Positions 3,932-10,555 of a stretch of 23,060 bases of DNA are shown here, piece by piece (the first letter of the stretch is position 1; each line of letters begins with the position of its first letter). Position numbers and translations under genes: made by a program. The notes below the pieces were generated by a model. It was not told the origin of the DNA and did not search any database. It was given only the letters and a program-made list of their open reading frames with translations. This stretch comes from a virus. The stretch is taken from positions 1-23,060 of the IMG/VR virus record IMGVR_UViG_3300025168_000712; one strand, 5' to 3'.

Positions 3932-4887
3932 TGCTTACAACCGTTGATCTGTTTTCGGGAATAGGTGGATTTGCCCGTGGCCTTGAGGCTACCGGGCATT
4001 TCCGCACTACCTGTTTCGTGGAGCAGGATCCATATTGCCAGGCGGTGCTGAAGCATCACTGGCCCGACGTTCCTATACTGGATGACATAAGAAATGCCAA
4101 AGCCTTCGACTTTCCCGACGTCCGACCCGACCTTGTTTGCGGAGGATTCCCTTGCCAGCCGTTCTCACAGGCGGGAAGACAACGCGCCCAGGACGACCCC
4201 CGCCATCTCTGGCCAGAAATGCTTAGAGTTATCCGGGAGCTCCGGCCCACTTGGGTTGTTGGAGAGAACGTTGTTGGGCTCATCAAACTGGGCTTGGACG
4301 AAGTACTCACTGACTTGGAAGGCGAAGGCTACGCCACAAGGACGTTTAATATTCCAGCTTGCGCGACAGGCGCCCCGCACCTCAGACAGCGCGTCTGGGT
4401 TGTTGCACACGCCGACAGCGAAAGCGAACCAGATGGCACCTTCGATGGCAACGCGGGACAGCGGCAGTTGGGGCTCAACTTTGGGGGGCGCGAAGCCCCA
4501 TCACATGGTGCCAACCCCAACGACCATGGATCACATCGAGCGACAGAACACGAACCTGACGCCCAGCACGGGGAAGCTCAACTACGAGACGAACAAGTCC
4601 GTGAGCCTGGATCGGTGGGTCAGGATGTGGCCGACGCCAACCGTTCAGGACAGTGCGAACAACGGGGGTCCGAGCCAGTTCAGGAGGAACAGTCTGCCTC
4701 TGAATGCACAGGTGAAGCTGGACCAGAAAACCACTGGCGCTCTGAACCCGCAGTGGGTCGCTTGGTTAATGGGCTACCCAACCGAGTATCTCAGTTGCGT
4801 GCCCTGGGAAACTCAATCGTCCCGCAGATCGCGCAAGAAATTGGACAAGCAATAAGGATCGCACATGACGTATCAAAAGAAAATTAA
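3931..4887 (+). CDS. C5-cytosine DNA methyltransferase, main (alpha-type) polypeptide
   Basis: Transfers methyl from S-adenosylmethionine to C5 of cytosine in DNA, probably to protect phage DNA from host restriction. Motif I is DLFSGIGGF (residues 6-14), motif IV GGFPCQPFSQ with catalytic Cys75, motif VI ENV (112-114), motif VIII QRVWVVA (153-159), motif X ALGNSIVPQI (291-300). Motif IX and a normal target-recognition domain are missing from this frame: residues 161-270 are low-complexity and polar. The missing parts are encoded in the overlapping +1 frame (next entry). The length, 318 residues, matches the alpha subunit type of M.EcoHK31I. I start at 3931 (ATG in TGATG) rather than the TTG just upstream. 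No restriction endonuclease gene is nearby, so it is a solitary phage methylase. Confidence 0.9.
   Translation: MLTTVDLFSGIGGFARGLEATGHFRTTCFVEQDPYCQAVLKHHWPDVPILDDIRNAKAFDFPDVRPDLVCGGFPCQPFSQAGRQRAQDDPRHLWPEMLRVIRELRPTWVVGENVVGLIKLGLDEVLTDLEGEGYATRTFNIPACATGAPHLRQRVWVVAHADSESEPDGTFDGNAGQRQLGLNFGGREAPSHGANPNDHGSHRATEHEPDAQHGEAQLRDEQVREPGSVGQDVADANRSGQCEQRGSEPVQEEQSASECTGEAGPENHWRSEPAVGRLVNGLPNRVSQLRALGNSIVPQIAQEIGQAIRIAHDVSKEN
4094..4855 (+). CDS. Overlapping methyltransferase subunit (beta-type, carries motif IX)
   Basis: This 253-residue frame lies wholly inside the methyltransferase gene, shifted +1. Its content is protein-like rather than random: it has TLFAEDSLASRSHRRED and SLTWKAKATPQGRLIFQLA segments that I recognise from phage cytosine methylases, three copies of a P-T-P-T-type motif (HTPTAK, PTPTTMD, PTPTVQD), and LNPQWVAWLMGYP (about 217-229), which fits motif IX. 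It would supply the target-recognition region and motif IX that the main frame lacks, as the beta polypeptide of M.EcoHK31I does. Start choice is uncertain: there is no good Shine-Dalgarno at 4094, and a TTG at the T-L-F-A-E-D segment is possible. A pair of frameshifts in one ancestral frame is the alternative. Confidence 0.72.
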   Translation: MPKPSTFPTSDPTLFAEDSLASRSHRREDNAPRTTPAISGQKCLELSGSSGPLGLLERTLLGSSNWAWTKYSLTWKAKATPQGRLIFQLARQAPRTSDSASGLLHTPTAKANQMAPSMATRDSGSWGSTLGGAKPHHMVPTPTTMDHIERQNTNLTPSTGKLNYETNKSVSLDRWVRMWPTPTVQDSANNGGPSQFRRNSLPLNAQVKLDQKTTGALNPQWVAWLMGYPTEYLSCVPWETQSSRRSRKKLDKQ

Positions 4888-5008
4888 CATGATGACGAAG
4901 GTTATGGACAAAGCAAAAGACCCAAATTTTAAAAAGATTTGGCGCCGTAAAATTGAGTACCTTCATATCAAACACGTTGAAGAAAGCATGAGAAAGGAAG
5001 GTTTATAA
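4865..5008 (+). CDS. Small basic hypothetical protein (47 aa)
   Basis: ATG at 4865 lies 23 nt before the methyltransferase stop; the frame ends in TAA whose last base is the A of the next ATG (TAATG, 5006-5010). The product (start MTYQKKINMMTKVMDKAKD) is lysine-rich and probably one or two helices, with a central KKIWRRKIEYLHIKHVEE segment; a nucleic-acid-binding role is possible. I recognise no family. AAGGAT about 9 nt upstream of the ATG (AATAAGGATCGCAC) is a usable ribosome site. Continuous overlap on both sides supports it as a real gene. Confidence 0.55.
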   Translation: MTYQKKINMMTKVMDKAKDPNFKKIWRRKIEYLHIKHVEESMRKEGL

Positions 5009-5229
5009 TGAAGTTTTTTAATTGGTTATTTGGTAAGAGCGCGAAGCAGCGTGTTGCGTTGATGCCGGTCCCCAAGTGGACCCATGCCGGCAAGGATGGC
5101 AAGACGATCCATTGCCCTCACTGCAAGACCTCAAAAAAAGTATACAACTTTTCGTGGTCCGCGTTGACTTGCTTGTCCTGCGGGAAAGACATCAACAAAT
5201 ATTTATGGTTAATCAAAACAGATGTGTAG
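5008..5229 (+). CDS. Small zinc-ribbon protein (73 aa)
   Basis: Starts by TAATG overlap with the previous gene and has GGAAGG just upstream of its ATG. Residues 27-60 carry HAGKDGKTIHCPHCKTSKKVY and, 20 residues later, CLSCGK: two C-x-x-C knuckles that form a zinc ribbon. WTHAGKDGK..CPHC and FSWSALTC are a recurring combination in short phage proteins. The role is unknown; zinc ribbons of this size commonly bind nucleic acids or RNA polymerase. Its end overlaps the SleB hydrolase start by 8 nt. Confidence 0.65.
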   Translation: MKFFNWLFGKSAKQRVALMPVPKWTHAGKDGKTIHCPHCKTSKKVYNFSWSALTCLSCGKDINKYLWLIKTDV

Positions 5230-5686
5230 GGCGGTGATATTGGCTGCGGCGTTACTCTTGGCGCCCAGCCCCGCTCTCGCTGACGATAAGTCGTGTCTAG
5301 CCGAGGCCATGTACTACGAGGCTCGAGATCAAGGTTGGCGCGGCATGTTGGCCGTGGGCATTGTAATTCAAAACAGGGTCCGTGATGCGCGGTATCCGGG
5401 CACGATTTGCGGTGTTGTGAAGCAGGGTCGTTACCGGAATGGCAACCCGGTCCGGCATAAATGCCAATTCAGCTACTACTGCGACGGCAAACCGGAGCGC
5501 CCGGCAGAGAAGAGACCCTGGTCTGCGGCCCGTGATTTGGCCATCCTTCTGACGACAACAGAGGTCGAGGTGGCTGGGTTAGAGGACGCCACCCACTATC
5601 ACGCAACCTGGGTTAAGCCTTCATGGTCCAGAGTGCTTGCGAAACGGCAGCAGATTGGAGGACATATCTTCTATGCACAAAAATAG
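5222..5686 (+). CDS. Cell wall hydrolase, SleB family, secreted
   Basis: A 154-residue peptidoglycan hydrolase of the Hydrolase_2 (SleB/CwlJ) family, probably acting as a lytic transglycosylase or amidase on host wall. Residues 1-20 form a signal peptide (basic start, AVILAAALLLAPSPALA, cleavage after A-L-A), so the enzyme is exported to the periplasm by Sec. The mature part begins with the family signature CLAEAMYYEARDQGWRGM with the catalytic glutamate (E28), then VIQNRV, YPGTICGVV and CQFSYYCDG. It is the last gene of the plus-strand operon, ending 1 nt from the stop of the convergent regulator gene. A signal-peptide hydrolase can lyse without a holin, or pair with a pinholin. No terminator is visible after it. 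Confidence 0.88.
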   Translation: MCRAVILAAALLLAPSPALADDKSCLAEAMYYEARDQGWRGMLAVGIVIQNRVRDARYPGTICGVVKQGRYRNGNPVRHKCQFSYYCDGKPERPAEKRPWSAARDLAILLTTTEVEVAGLEDATHYHATWVKPSWSRVLAKRQQIGGHIFYAQK

Positions 5687-5887
5687 TCAGGGTTTAACGG
5701 CTTCTAGCTCATAACCCATGGCCGCAAGGAGCGCCTCAACCTTATAGATTGAGGGCTCATCTATTTTGTTCTTTTCGTAGTTTTCAATTGTGGTGACACC
5801 AACACCCGATATCTCCGAGAGCCTAACCCTCGTCAAACCGTTTTCTTTCCGCATTTCCAGTAGTATTTCGGACCAATGCGTAAGCAT
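5687..5887 (-). CDS. XRE/Cro-type helix-turn-helix regulator (66 aa)
   Basis: A minimal HTH_XRE domain: MRKENGLTRVRLSEISGVGVTTIENYEKNKIDEPSIYKVEALLAAMGYEL. Helices 2 and 3 (RVRLSEISGV, TTIENYEKNK) form the DNA-binding unit. The size is like Cro or a short repressor or an antitoxin. It closes the minus-strand operon that begins at 8736, two nt after the preceding gene, and lacks an obvious Shine-Dalgarno, so it is probably translated by coupling. Good candidate to bind the dyads at the promoters of this region (for example 1871-1894), but that is inference. Confidence 0.8.
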   Translation of the reverse strand: MLTHWSEILLEMRKENGLTRVRLSEISGVGVTTIENYEKNKIDEPSIYKVEALLAAMGYELEAVKP

Positions 5888-5889
5888 GT

Positions 5890-6192
5890 TTAGTGTTCAG
5901 AAGTTTTGTTCTGGTTGAAGTCACGTAAGATGTCCTCGAGTTCGTTATCATCGTAGGATCGAAAGTTAGCCTCGTCCTCAGACATGATACCAAGCGTCTG
6001 CGTCATCATGCTGGATATGACATGCAAGATTCCCGTCATGCCGAGTTCTGCGCCGCCGTTTTCAATAGCAATTCTCATCAGAACAATCGCTTGGCCTGTA
6101 GGCGACACTTCGCCACAGCCTTCCAACAAAGATCTTATCTCGTTGTAGAGATCCTGTAGGTGCTCCTCCTCAGAAGTCGGATCGCTGCTCAT
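5890..6192 (-). CDS. Hypothetical phage protein (100 aa)
   Basis: An acidic, mostly helical 100-residue protein without cysteines clusters, signal peptide or a clear membrane segment. A mildly hydrophobic middle (VLMRIAIENGGAELGMTGILHVISSMM) is flanked by acidic ends (SEEEHLQDLYNEI and DDNELEDILRDFN). It overlaps the upstream gene by ATGA (6189-6192), showing translational coupling. Family not recognised. Being between a ribbon-helix-helix-like protein and an XRE regulator, it may be part of the same regulatory unit. Confidence 0.6.
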   Translation of the reverse strand: MSSDPTSEEEHLQDLYNEIRSLLEGCGEVSPTGQAIVLMRIAIENGGAELGMTGILHVISSMMTQTLGIMSEDEANFRSYDDNELEDILRDFNQNKTSEH

Positions 6193-6371
6193 GATTTCAC
6201 CGCTGCAAACTTGGATAGAATTTCCGCGTCGGTAGGCGCGTCTTCTGATGTCTCAACCAAAAACGAAATTTGCTGGGCGGGTGAGCGATGGTTTTTTCCG
6301 GCCATCTTCCAGAGCTTCTCCCAGGTAGGGATTGGCACGGCAACGGATTTGTATTTCTTGATGTCAGGCAT
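6189..6371 (-). CDS. Small ribbon-helix-helix-like protein (60 aa)
   Basis: Begins MPDIKKYKSVAVPIPTWEKLWKMAGKNHRSPAQQISFLVE: a short beta-strand (KSVAVPIP) followed by two helices (TWEKLWKMAG, SPAQQISFLVETS), the order found in Arc/MetJ-type ribbon-helix-helix DNA-binding proteins and in antitoxins. No toxin partner is recognisable nearby. AAAGGAG precedes the ATG, and the gene overlaps the end of the nuclease gene by 8 nt. The assignment is by pattern only. Confidence 0.6.
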   Translation of the reverse strand: MPDIKKYKSVAVPIPTWEKLWKMAGKNHRSPAQQISFLVETSEDAPTDAEILSKFAAVKS

Positions 6372-7065
6372 TCATTTTCTCCTTTGTTACATATTTAACT
6401 CTGTTACAGGCTTTTCCCCAATAATGCTTACAAACAGCACTATTTAAACCCCCATATGATCCATCATAAATTTGTGTAATTCGGTGTGTATAATTTCCCC
6501 AAGGGTGACAAAAATCTGCCAACACTGTTTTTGGGATATCTTCATATTCGTAATATTGACCACCACTTGTTCTAAGGGGGTCACTCCAATCAAGTGTTAA
6601 ATTGTAACATTCTTGTGTAGGTGTTACGATCCGCAAAGGCGCAGCCTCCCAAACAAAGTCCCCTACGGCAATTGATTCAATCTCAGGAGAATGTTCAGCC
6701 AACCATCCAACACTCGAAGTATCGTCAAGACCGTACTTTTCATCCTCCTCAAATAAAGGGGTTAACCCCAGTAATAGTGGTTCAAACTTATTGTTTGATT
6801 TGACAAGGCTTTTTTCGATCCGGTCAGCGGTATCTTTACAGAACTCTGTAATAGGCTTGATTTCAACTAAAACAGGCGGCTGTGTCTTTACAACAGGCTT
6901 TAATAAAAAATCAGGAAACCACCCGTCAAGGTCAAAAGGTTCATAAACCCACGGCCACCCAACAACATCAAAAAAAGCAGCCCAACGCGCCTCTAACCTA
7001 GAACGAAAAACTGTTCCGGCGTATTTAGTTTCAACAGCTTTAATACCGTAATCTATCTCAGCCAT
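6364..7065 (-). CDS. PD-(D/E)XK nuclease-like phage protein
   Basis: A 233-residue protein with an intact PD-(D/E)XK signature near the N-terminus: FRSRLEARWAAFFD (E25 of the first helix), YEPFDLDGWFPDF (D52) and VLVEIKP (E68, K70). Proteins with the R-S-R-L-E-A-R-W start recur in phages and mobile elements and are assumed to be DNA endonucleases. The C-terminal 120 residues are unfamiliar and end in C-K-H-Y-W-G-K-A-C. I start at 7065 (MAEIDYG), 5 nt after the upstream stop, with GGAG 10 nt before; the longer frame to 7143 runs through the upstream gene. This gene looks AT-richer than the replication genes by eye, hinting at separate acquisition. Confidence 0.72.
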   Translation of the reverse strand: MAEIDYGIKAVETKYAGTVFRSRLEARWAAFFDVVGWPWVYEPFDLDGWFPDFLLKPVVKTQPPVLVEIKPITEFCKDTADRIEKSLVKSNNKFEPLLLGLTPLFEEDEKYGLDDTSSVGWLAEHSPEIESIAVGDFVWEAAPLRIVTPTQECYNLTLDWSDPLRTSGGQYYEYEDIPKTVLADFCHPWGNYTHRITQIYDGSYGGLNSAVCKHYWGKACNRVKYVTKEKMNA

Positions 7066-7069
7066 TACG

Positions 7070-7294
7070 TCATAACTCCACCGGCTCACGAGATGCCACA
7101 AGGATCGAATCATATTCCTTTTGTAATTCATGGATAACATCACCCAAGAAATCTAAATAATACACGTATTCCAAACCTTCCGACCCAGGATCTTTTATGG
7201 CCTGTTTCCACTCGTCTAATTTCTTACGAGTTGTAGGTGAGGGTAGCGCTTCTTCCTTTTCTTCGTGCCAGGCAAACGTTAGACTTTCCGTCAT
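7070..7294 (-). CDS. Hypothetical phage protein (74 aa)
   Basis: The ATG at 7294 overlaps the helicase stop (ATGA) and has AAGGAG 8 nt upstream, which favours it over the GTG at 7303. The product begins MTESLTFAWHEEKEEALPS and is charged and helical, with YVYYLDFLGDVIHELQKEYDSI as the most hydrophobic part. I recognise no family. Its position between a helicase and a nuclease, coupled to both, suggests it works with them. Confidence 0.6.
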   Translation of the reverse strand: MTESLTFAWHEEKEEALPSPTTRKKLDEWKQAIKDPGSEGLEYVYYLDFLGDVIHELQKEYDSILVASREPVEL

Positions 7295-8736
7295 CTCAAC
7301 CACTCCTTTAGTTCCTCTCCCATCACCACACTGGCGATGTCCATCTTGGCGCGGAGAGATTTGACAATCTGTTCGTCAATCGTCCCCTCTGCGATCAAAT
7401 CTATATATGTTACGTGCTCCTTCTGACCAATGCGGTGCGCCCGGTCTTCGGACTGCATCCGCACAGCCAGATCAAAGCTGTTGGCAAAGTAGATGACGGT
7501 GGTGGCGGCGGTCAGTGTAATCCCGTAACCGCCGGTCATTGGATTGCCGATAAAGAACCGTGCGTCCCCGTTCTGGAAACGCTCAATGGCCTCCACCCGA
7601 TCATCGTCGGAGGTGTCACCAAAGTAAGTAACCGTGGACCGTGGCCCATACTTCTTGATCAGTGCGGCCGCGATACGTTTTATATCGTACCGGAACCTGG
7701 ACCAGATGATTGCTTTACCATCGGATTCTTCAAGGCAGCCCATAAGCTCATCGAGCCGGTTGTCGGCAACCTCAATGACCTCACCGTTGTCCGACTTGGT
7801 GTGTCCCGACAACACCTGCTGCATCCTCAAAAGCTGGGTCATGACGTTTGTTGCGGTCATAAACTCGGCATCTTCGATGTGTGCGAGAGCATATTTCTTT
7901 AAATCGGTATAAATGCGCTCTTGGTCTGTTGACAAAGTTACATTTCTCTGAACGTAAATCTTGCTGGGCAGATCGAGGCAGTCATCTTTCATGATTCGCG
8001 AAGAAAAGTTCTTTAAAAGCCCTGAAAGTTCATCGAGGTTGCGATATCCGACGATCTGGTTGAACGAATGTGCGCCCATGGTTCGCTTGTTCATGATTGC
8101 GTAGCGATATTGGAATTGAAAGAAGTTATCGCCACAGTCACCCAGCAGATACTTGTTCATGAACCGACATTGCGACCAGAGATCCATAGGCGACTGCGTG
8201 ACGGGGAACCCTGTCAGTATGCGGCGGTATCGTGCCAGATGGCTCATCTTGAGAAGAGCCTTGGTCCGGGAGGCCTTTGGCGACTTAATCGCGGTGGACT
8301 CGTCAATGGCAAGCAGCGCCTTCGACGATCCCAGAACAGACGCTAAAAACTTCTGCCCCTTTTTGGTACTCAAAGCCTCGACGTTCATCATTAACATGCG
8401 GAAGCCTGTTGCGGGGCTCATAAAGCTGATGAGCTGCTGCTTGAGTGCTTTGGGCGGGCTGGGGCGCCAGACAGCTATTGAGGCGCCCTCCGCAACCCGG
8501 TCAGGCATGTGCGCCGGAATTTCAAGGTTCGCCCAGTTTCGATACACTCCCTTCGGAGCGACAACGATAAAGGTGTCGATCTTGCCGGCTTCGTAAAGCA
8601 TTGACGCGGTATCAATGCAGACTTTAGACTTCCCTGTCCCCATTTCCATGAAGAAGGCCCAATCCGTCTTGTCCCAGGAAACGCGCAAGACATCGTCTTG
8701 GTGCTTATATGGTTTTGTTTTGTAATCGTAATTCAT
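7291..8736 (-). CDS. SNF2-like superfamily 2 helicase/ATPase
   Basis: A 481-residue ATP-dependent DNA translocase. Q-motif region KPYKHQDDVL, Walker A MEMGTGKSK (residues 30-38), motif II DEST (145-148, in place of DEAH), motif III LTGFPV (174-179), then the second RecA domain with IIWSRF, GNPMTGGYGITLTAATTVI (motif V) and QSEDRAHRIGQ (motif VI with the arginine finger), the typical SNF2 ending. Without accessory domains it is the short phage form, likely used in replication-fork remodelling, recombination or displacement of host proteins. It is the first gene of a six-gene minus-strand operon. The start at 8736 matches the family start and coincides with the predicted transcription start, so the mRNA is probably leaderless. 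Confidence 0.88.
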   Translation of the reverse strand: MNYDYKTKPYKHQDDVLRVSWDKTDWAFFMEMGTGKSKVCIDTASMLYEAGKIDTFIVVAPKGVYRNWANLEIPAHMPDRVAEGASIAVWRPSPPKALKQQLISFMSPATGFRMLMMNVEALSTKKGQKFLASVLGSSKALLAIDESTAIKSPKASRTKALLKMSHLARYRRILTGFPVTQSPMDLWSQCRFMNKYLLGDCGDNFFQFQYRYAIMNKRTMGAHSFNQIVGYRNLDELSGLLKNFSSRIMKDDCLDLPSKIYVQRNVTLSTDQERIYTDLKKYALAHIEDAEFMTATNVMTQLLRMQQVLSGHTKSDNGEVIEVADNRLDELMGCLEESDGKAIIWSRFRYDIKRIAAALIKKYGPRSTVTYFGDTSDDDRVEAIERFQNGDARFFIGNPMTGGYGITLTAATTVIYFANSFDLAVRMQSEDRAHRIGQKEHVTYIDLIAEGTIDEQIVKSLRAKMDIASVVMGEELKEWLR

Positions 8737-8742
8737 AATACC

Positions 8743-8773
8743 ATTATATCACAACATTTGGTGTTGCATACAA
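8743..8773 (-). promoter_or_regulatory. Extended -10 promoter of the helicase operon (predicts leaderless mRNA)
   Basis: On the minus strand TGA-TATAAT (8751-8743) is a perfect extended -10; TTGTAT lies 19 nt upstream as a weak -35. The ATG at 8736-8734 starts 6 nt after the -10, which is where transcription should begin. No Shine-Dalgarno fits between. The 12-mer GATATAATGGTA is identical to that of the divergent promoter at 1874-1863. Confidence 0.65.
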
Positions 8774-8792
8774 GAAAATGATGGATTATGGT
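8764..8792 (+). promoter_or_regulatory. Candidate promoter of the replication operon
   Basis: TTGCAT (8764-8769), a 17-nt spacer and TATGGT (8787-8792) give an acceptable sigma70-type promoter about 28 nt before the first replication-operon ATG (8820). It is divergent from, and overlaps the upstream part of, the helicase promoter. It does not carry the TTGACAGTG element of the left operons, so this operon may be timed differently. Confidence 0.5.
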
Positions 8793-8819
8793 GTCTAAAT
8801 TCAGAAAGAGAGAAATCGA

Positions 8820-9176
8820 ATGAGCACGGTCTACGTCACACAAGAAAACCCCCGCGTGAATATCGTTTCCGCAGCTAGGTGGGGTGATTTAGAACCGCTC
8901 ACAAGCCCTTTTGATCAGATTCACATAAACCCCATACGCATGGTGTCTCAAATCAGGCGCAAGCTTCGGGGATTTACGGATGATGATTGGCTTTTGGCCA
9001 TGGGCGACCCCGCCATCATAGGGGTATCTTTTGCTATAGCTGCGGAAGTCAACCAAGGCCGTGTCAATCTATTGAAATGGGATCGTATGGAGAAGTCCTA
9101 CTATCCTGTGAAGATATCGTTGCGCGGTGTTGGCATTGAGAACTTAAACCCTGACGAGGAGATACGTTATGAGTGA
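8820..9176 (+). CDS. Conserved phage protein (118 aa), first gene of replication operon
   Basis: Soluble 118-residue protein. The segment DDWLLAMGDPAIIGVSFAIAAEVNQGRVNLLKWDR is a motif I know from numerous phage small proteins positioned ahead of replication genes: G-D-P plus an alanine-rich helix and L-L-K-W-D-R. The function is unknown. AAAGAGAG precedes the ATG. It overlaps the next gene by 8 nt. With the coupling and its first position behind the promoter it is probably an early or middle gene. Confidence 0.7.
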   Translation: MSTVYVTQENPRVNIVSAARWGDLEPLTSPFDQIHINPIRMVSQIRRKLRGFTDDDWLLAMGDPAIIGVSFAIAAEVNQGRVNLLKWDRMEKSYYPVKISLRGVGIENLNPDEEIRYE

Positions 9177-9738
9177 ATCCGACTTATGGAAAACGATAGA
9201 AGCTGATGCGGATGCGTTTGAGGATTTGACGACCGGGGCCAGTACGGAATTGGCTGGATTAATAAGGCAGGTTGGTAAGGTCCAGACGGATCTTGTCCGT
9301 GCCGAGGAGAACCTCAAACTTTTGAAGCGGAACAGAGATCGATACCTGCATGAACTAATTCCCCAAAAAATGCAGGAGACGGGGTTAGACAAAGTTGTAG
9401 TCGGCGGAAATAGCGTCAGCCTAGCAACCTTTGTCAGTGGCACGATGCCAAAAGACCCCATGCAGCGCGACATTGCATTGTCTCATTTACGAGAAATCGG
9501 TGCGTCTGACTTTATTAAGAACCAGGTCAGCGTTTCATTTCCTGTATCCGAGGATAATCGTGCTCGTGCTATGCAAGCGGATCTTGAGGAAAAAGGTTTT
9601 GACACTGCTGCAAAGACTTGGGTCGAACCTCAGACGCTCAAAAAGTTAATACGAGAGCGTGTAGAGTCCGGCCAAGAAATCGATCTCGAAATATTTAACG
9701 CACACATTGGAACCATTGCAAAAATCAAAGGAGAATAG
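9169..9738 (+). CDS. Coiled-coil phage protein of the replication module (189 aa)
   Basis: Residues 20-70 form a long coiled coil (LAGLIRQVGKVQTDLVRAEENLKLLKRNRDRYLHELIPQKM), followed by strands (KVVVGGNSVSLATFVSGTMP) and a C-terminal domain with KNQVSVSFPVSEDNRARAMQADLEEKGF and TWVEPQTLKKLIRERVESG. This architecture recurs next to ssDNA-binding-protein candidates in phages; the general plan (helical N-terminus, small beta part) also resembles siphophage Gp157 and Gam-type nuclease inhibitors, but I do not claim homology. It overlaps its upstream neighbour and ends 2 nt before the next ATG. Confidence 0.65.
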   Translation: MSESDLWKTIEADADAFEDLTTGASTELAGLIRQVGKVQTDLVRAEENLKLLKRNRDRYLHELIPQKMQETGLDKVVVGGNSVSLATFVSGTMPKDPMQRDIALSHLREIGASDFIKNQVSVSFPVSEDNRARAMQADLEEKGFDTAAKTWVEPQTLKKLIRERVESGQEIDLEIFNAHIGTIAKIKGE

Positions 9739-9740
9739 AC

Positions 9741-10514
9741 ATGGCTAAAACAGCAAAATCGCTTACGAAAGAACTCGCCGCCGCTTTTGAAGACGACGCG
9801 GGGTTTGGGTTTGAAGAAGTAACATCATCCGATCTACAGATACCTTTTCTGCGGATCATACAGGCGTTATCGCCGCAACTCAAAAAGAGTGACGCTGCTT
9901 TTATTGAGGGCGCTAGTCAGGGCGACATTTTCAACACCGTGACGAACAAGGTCTGGTCTGCTGACGAAGGCGTAATTGTGCTTCCGGTGCATTTCCAGAT
10001 GAAGTTTCTGGAATTTGTACCGCGCAGCCAAGGCGGCGGATTTGAAGGAGAACTGGCGGCCGACTCAGAGGATGTCCGTACCTCCGTTCGAGATAAGGAC
10101 TCCGGCATGGAGTTGCTGTCCAATGGCAATGAGCTTGTGCGGACGGCCCAGCATTATATCAAGATCGTCCATGAAGACGGCAATCTGGAGAATGCAATTG
10201 TGGACATGAAGAAGACACAACTCAAGAAGAGCCGGTTGTGGATGTCTATGATGATGATGCAGAAGCACAACGGCAAGACCATGCCCTCGTTTGCCAGTAC
10301 GTATCGCCTCAAGTCTGTTGAGGACGGCAACGACAAAGGCTCATGGGGTTCGTGGAGCATTGCTCTGGAGGGTGCTGTTCCATCGATGGAGGCTTACACC
10401 GAGTGTCGGGAGTTGCACGCGTCGATCAGTTCGGGAGAAATAAGGATTTCTCCGCCTAGCGATCCTACAATTCAGGCTATTCATGAGATAACATCTGACG
10501 ATGTGCCGTTCTGA
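9741..10514 (+). CDS. Putative single-stranded-DNA-binding protein
   Basis: A 257-residue protein, AAAGGAG before the ATG. The start (residues 20-50) has the phage sequence SSDLQIPFLRIIQALSPQLKK; the core is beta-rich with glycine-containing loops, and an acidic linker leads to a final T-S-D-D-V-P-F. This tip is close to the D-D-D-I-P-F end of bacterial SSB that docks replication and repair enzymes. Proteins with such a beginning are commonly located ahead of primase, helicase and polymerase genes in phages and are presumed ssDNA-binding. No classical OB-fold motif can be proven by eye, so the function is inferred from tail and context. An intrinsic hairpin follows the stop. Confidence 0.6.
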   Translation: MAKTAKSLTKELAAAFEDDAGFGFEEVTSSDLQIPFLRIIQALSPQLKKSDAAFIEGASQGDIFNTVTNKVWSADEGVIVLPVHFQMKFLEFVPRSQGGGFEGELAADSEDVRTSVRDKDSGMELLSNGNELVRTAQHYIKIVHEDGNLENAIVDMKKTQLKKSRLWMSMMMMQKHNGKTMPSFASTYRLKSVEDGNDKGSWGSWSIALEGAVPSMEAYTECRELHASISSGEIRISPPSDPTIQAIHEITSDDVPF

Positions 10515-10521
10515 GTGACTA

Positions 10522-10553
10522 GGGACCCGCGCAACAGCGGGTCCCGTTTATTC
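10522..10553 (+). terminator. Hairpin with T-rich tail between SSB candidate and primase
   Basis: GGGACCCGC (10522-10530), loop GCAACA, GCGGGTCCC (10537-10545): a perfect 9-bp GC-rich stem followed by GTTTATTCT. The primase ATG at 10556 begins 10 nt after the stem and has no Shine-Dalgarno in between. It is likely a partial terminator or 3'-end stabiliser that makes the upstream products more abundant than the primase and helicase. Confidence 0.8.
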
Positions 10554-10555
10554 TG

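Noticed and set aside
5687-6371. Toxin-antitoxin pair made by the XRE or ribbon-helix-helix protein with the 100-aa protein
   Set aside because: No toxin fold or catalytic residues can be recognised in the 100-aa protein; adjacency alone is not enough.
7414-7902. 162-codon plus-strand frame inside the helicase gene
   Set aside because: Antisense shadow of well-conserved helicase motifs V and VI; no promoter or ribosome site.
8764-8792. Reading the replication-operon promoter as a strong consensus promoter
   Set aside because: -35 and -10 each match the consensus only partly; kept as a candidate with medium confidence.
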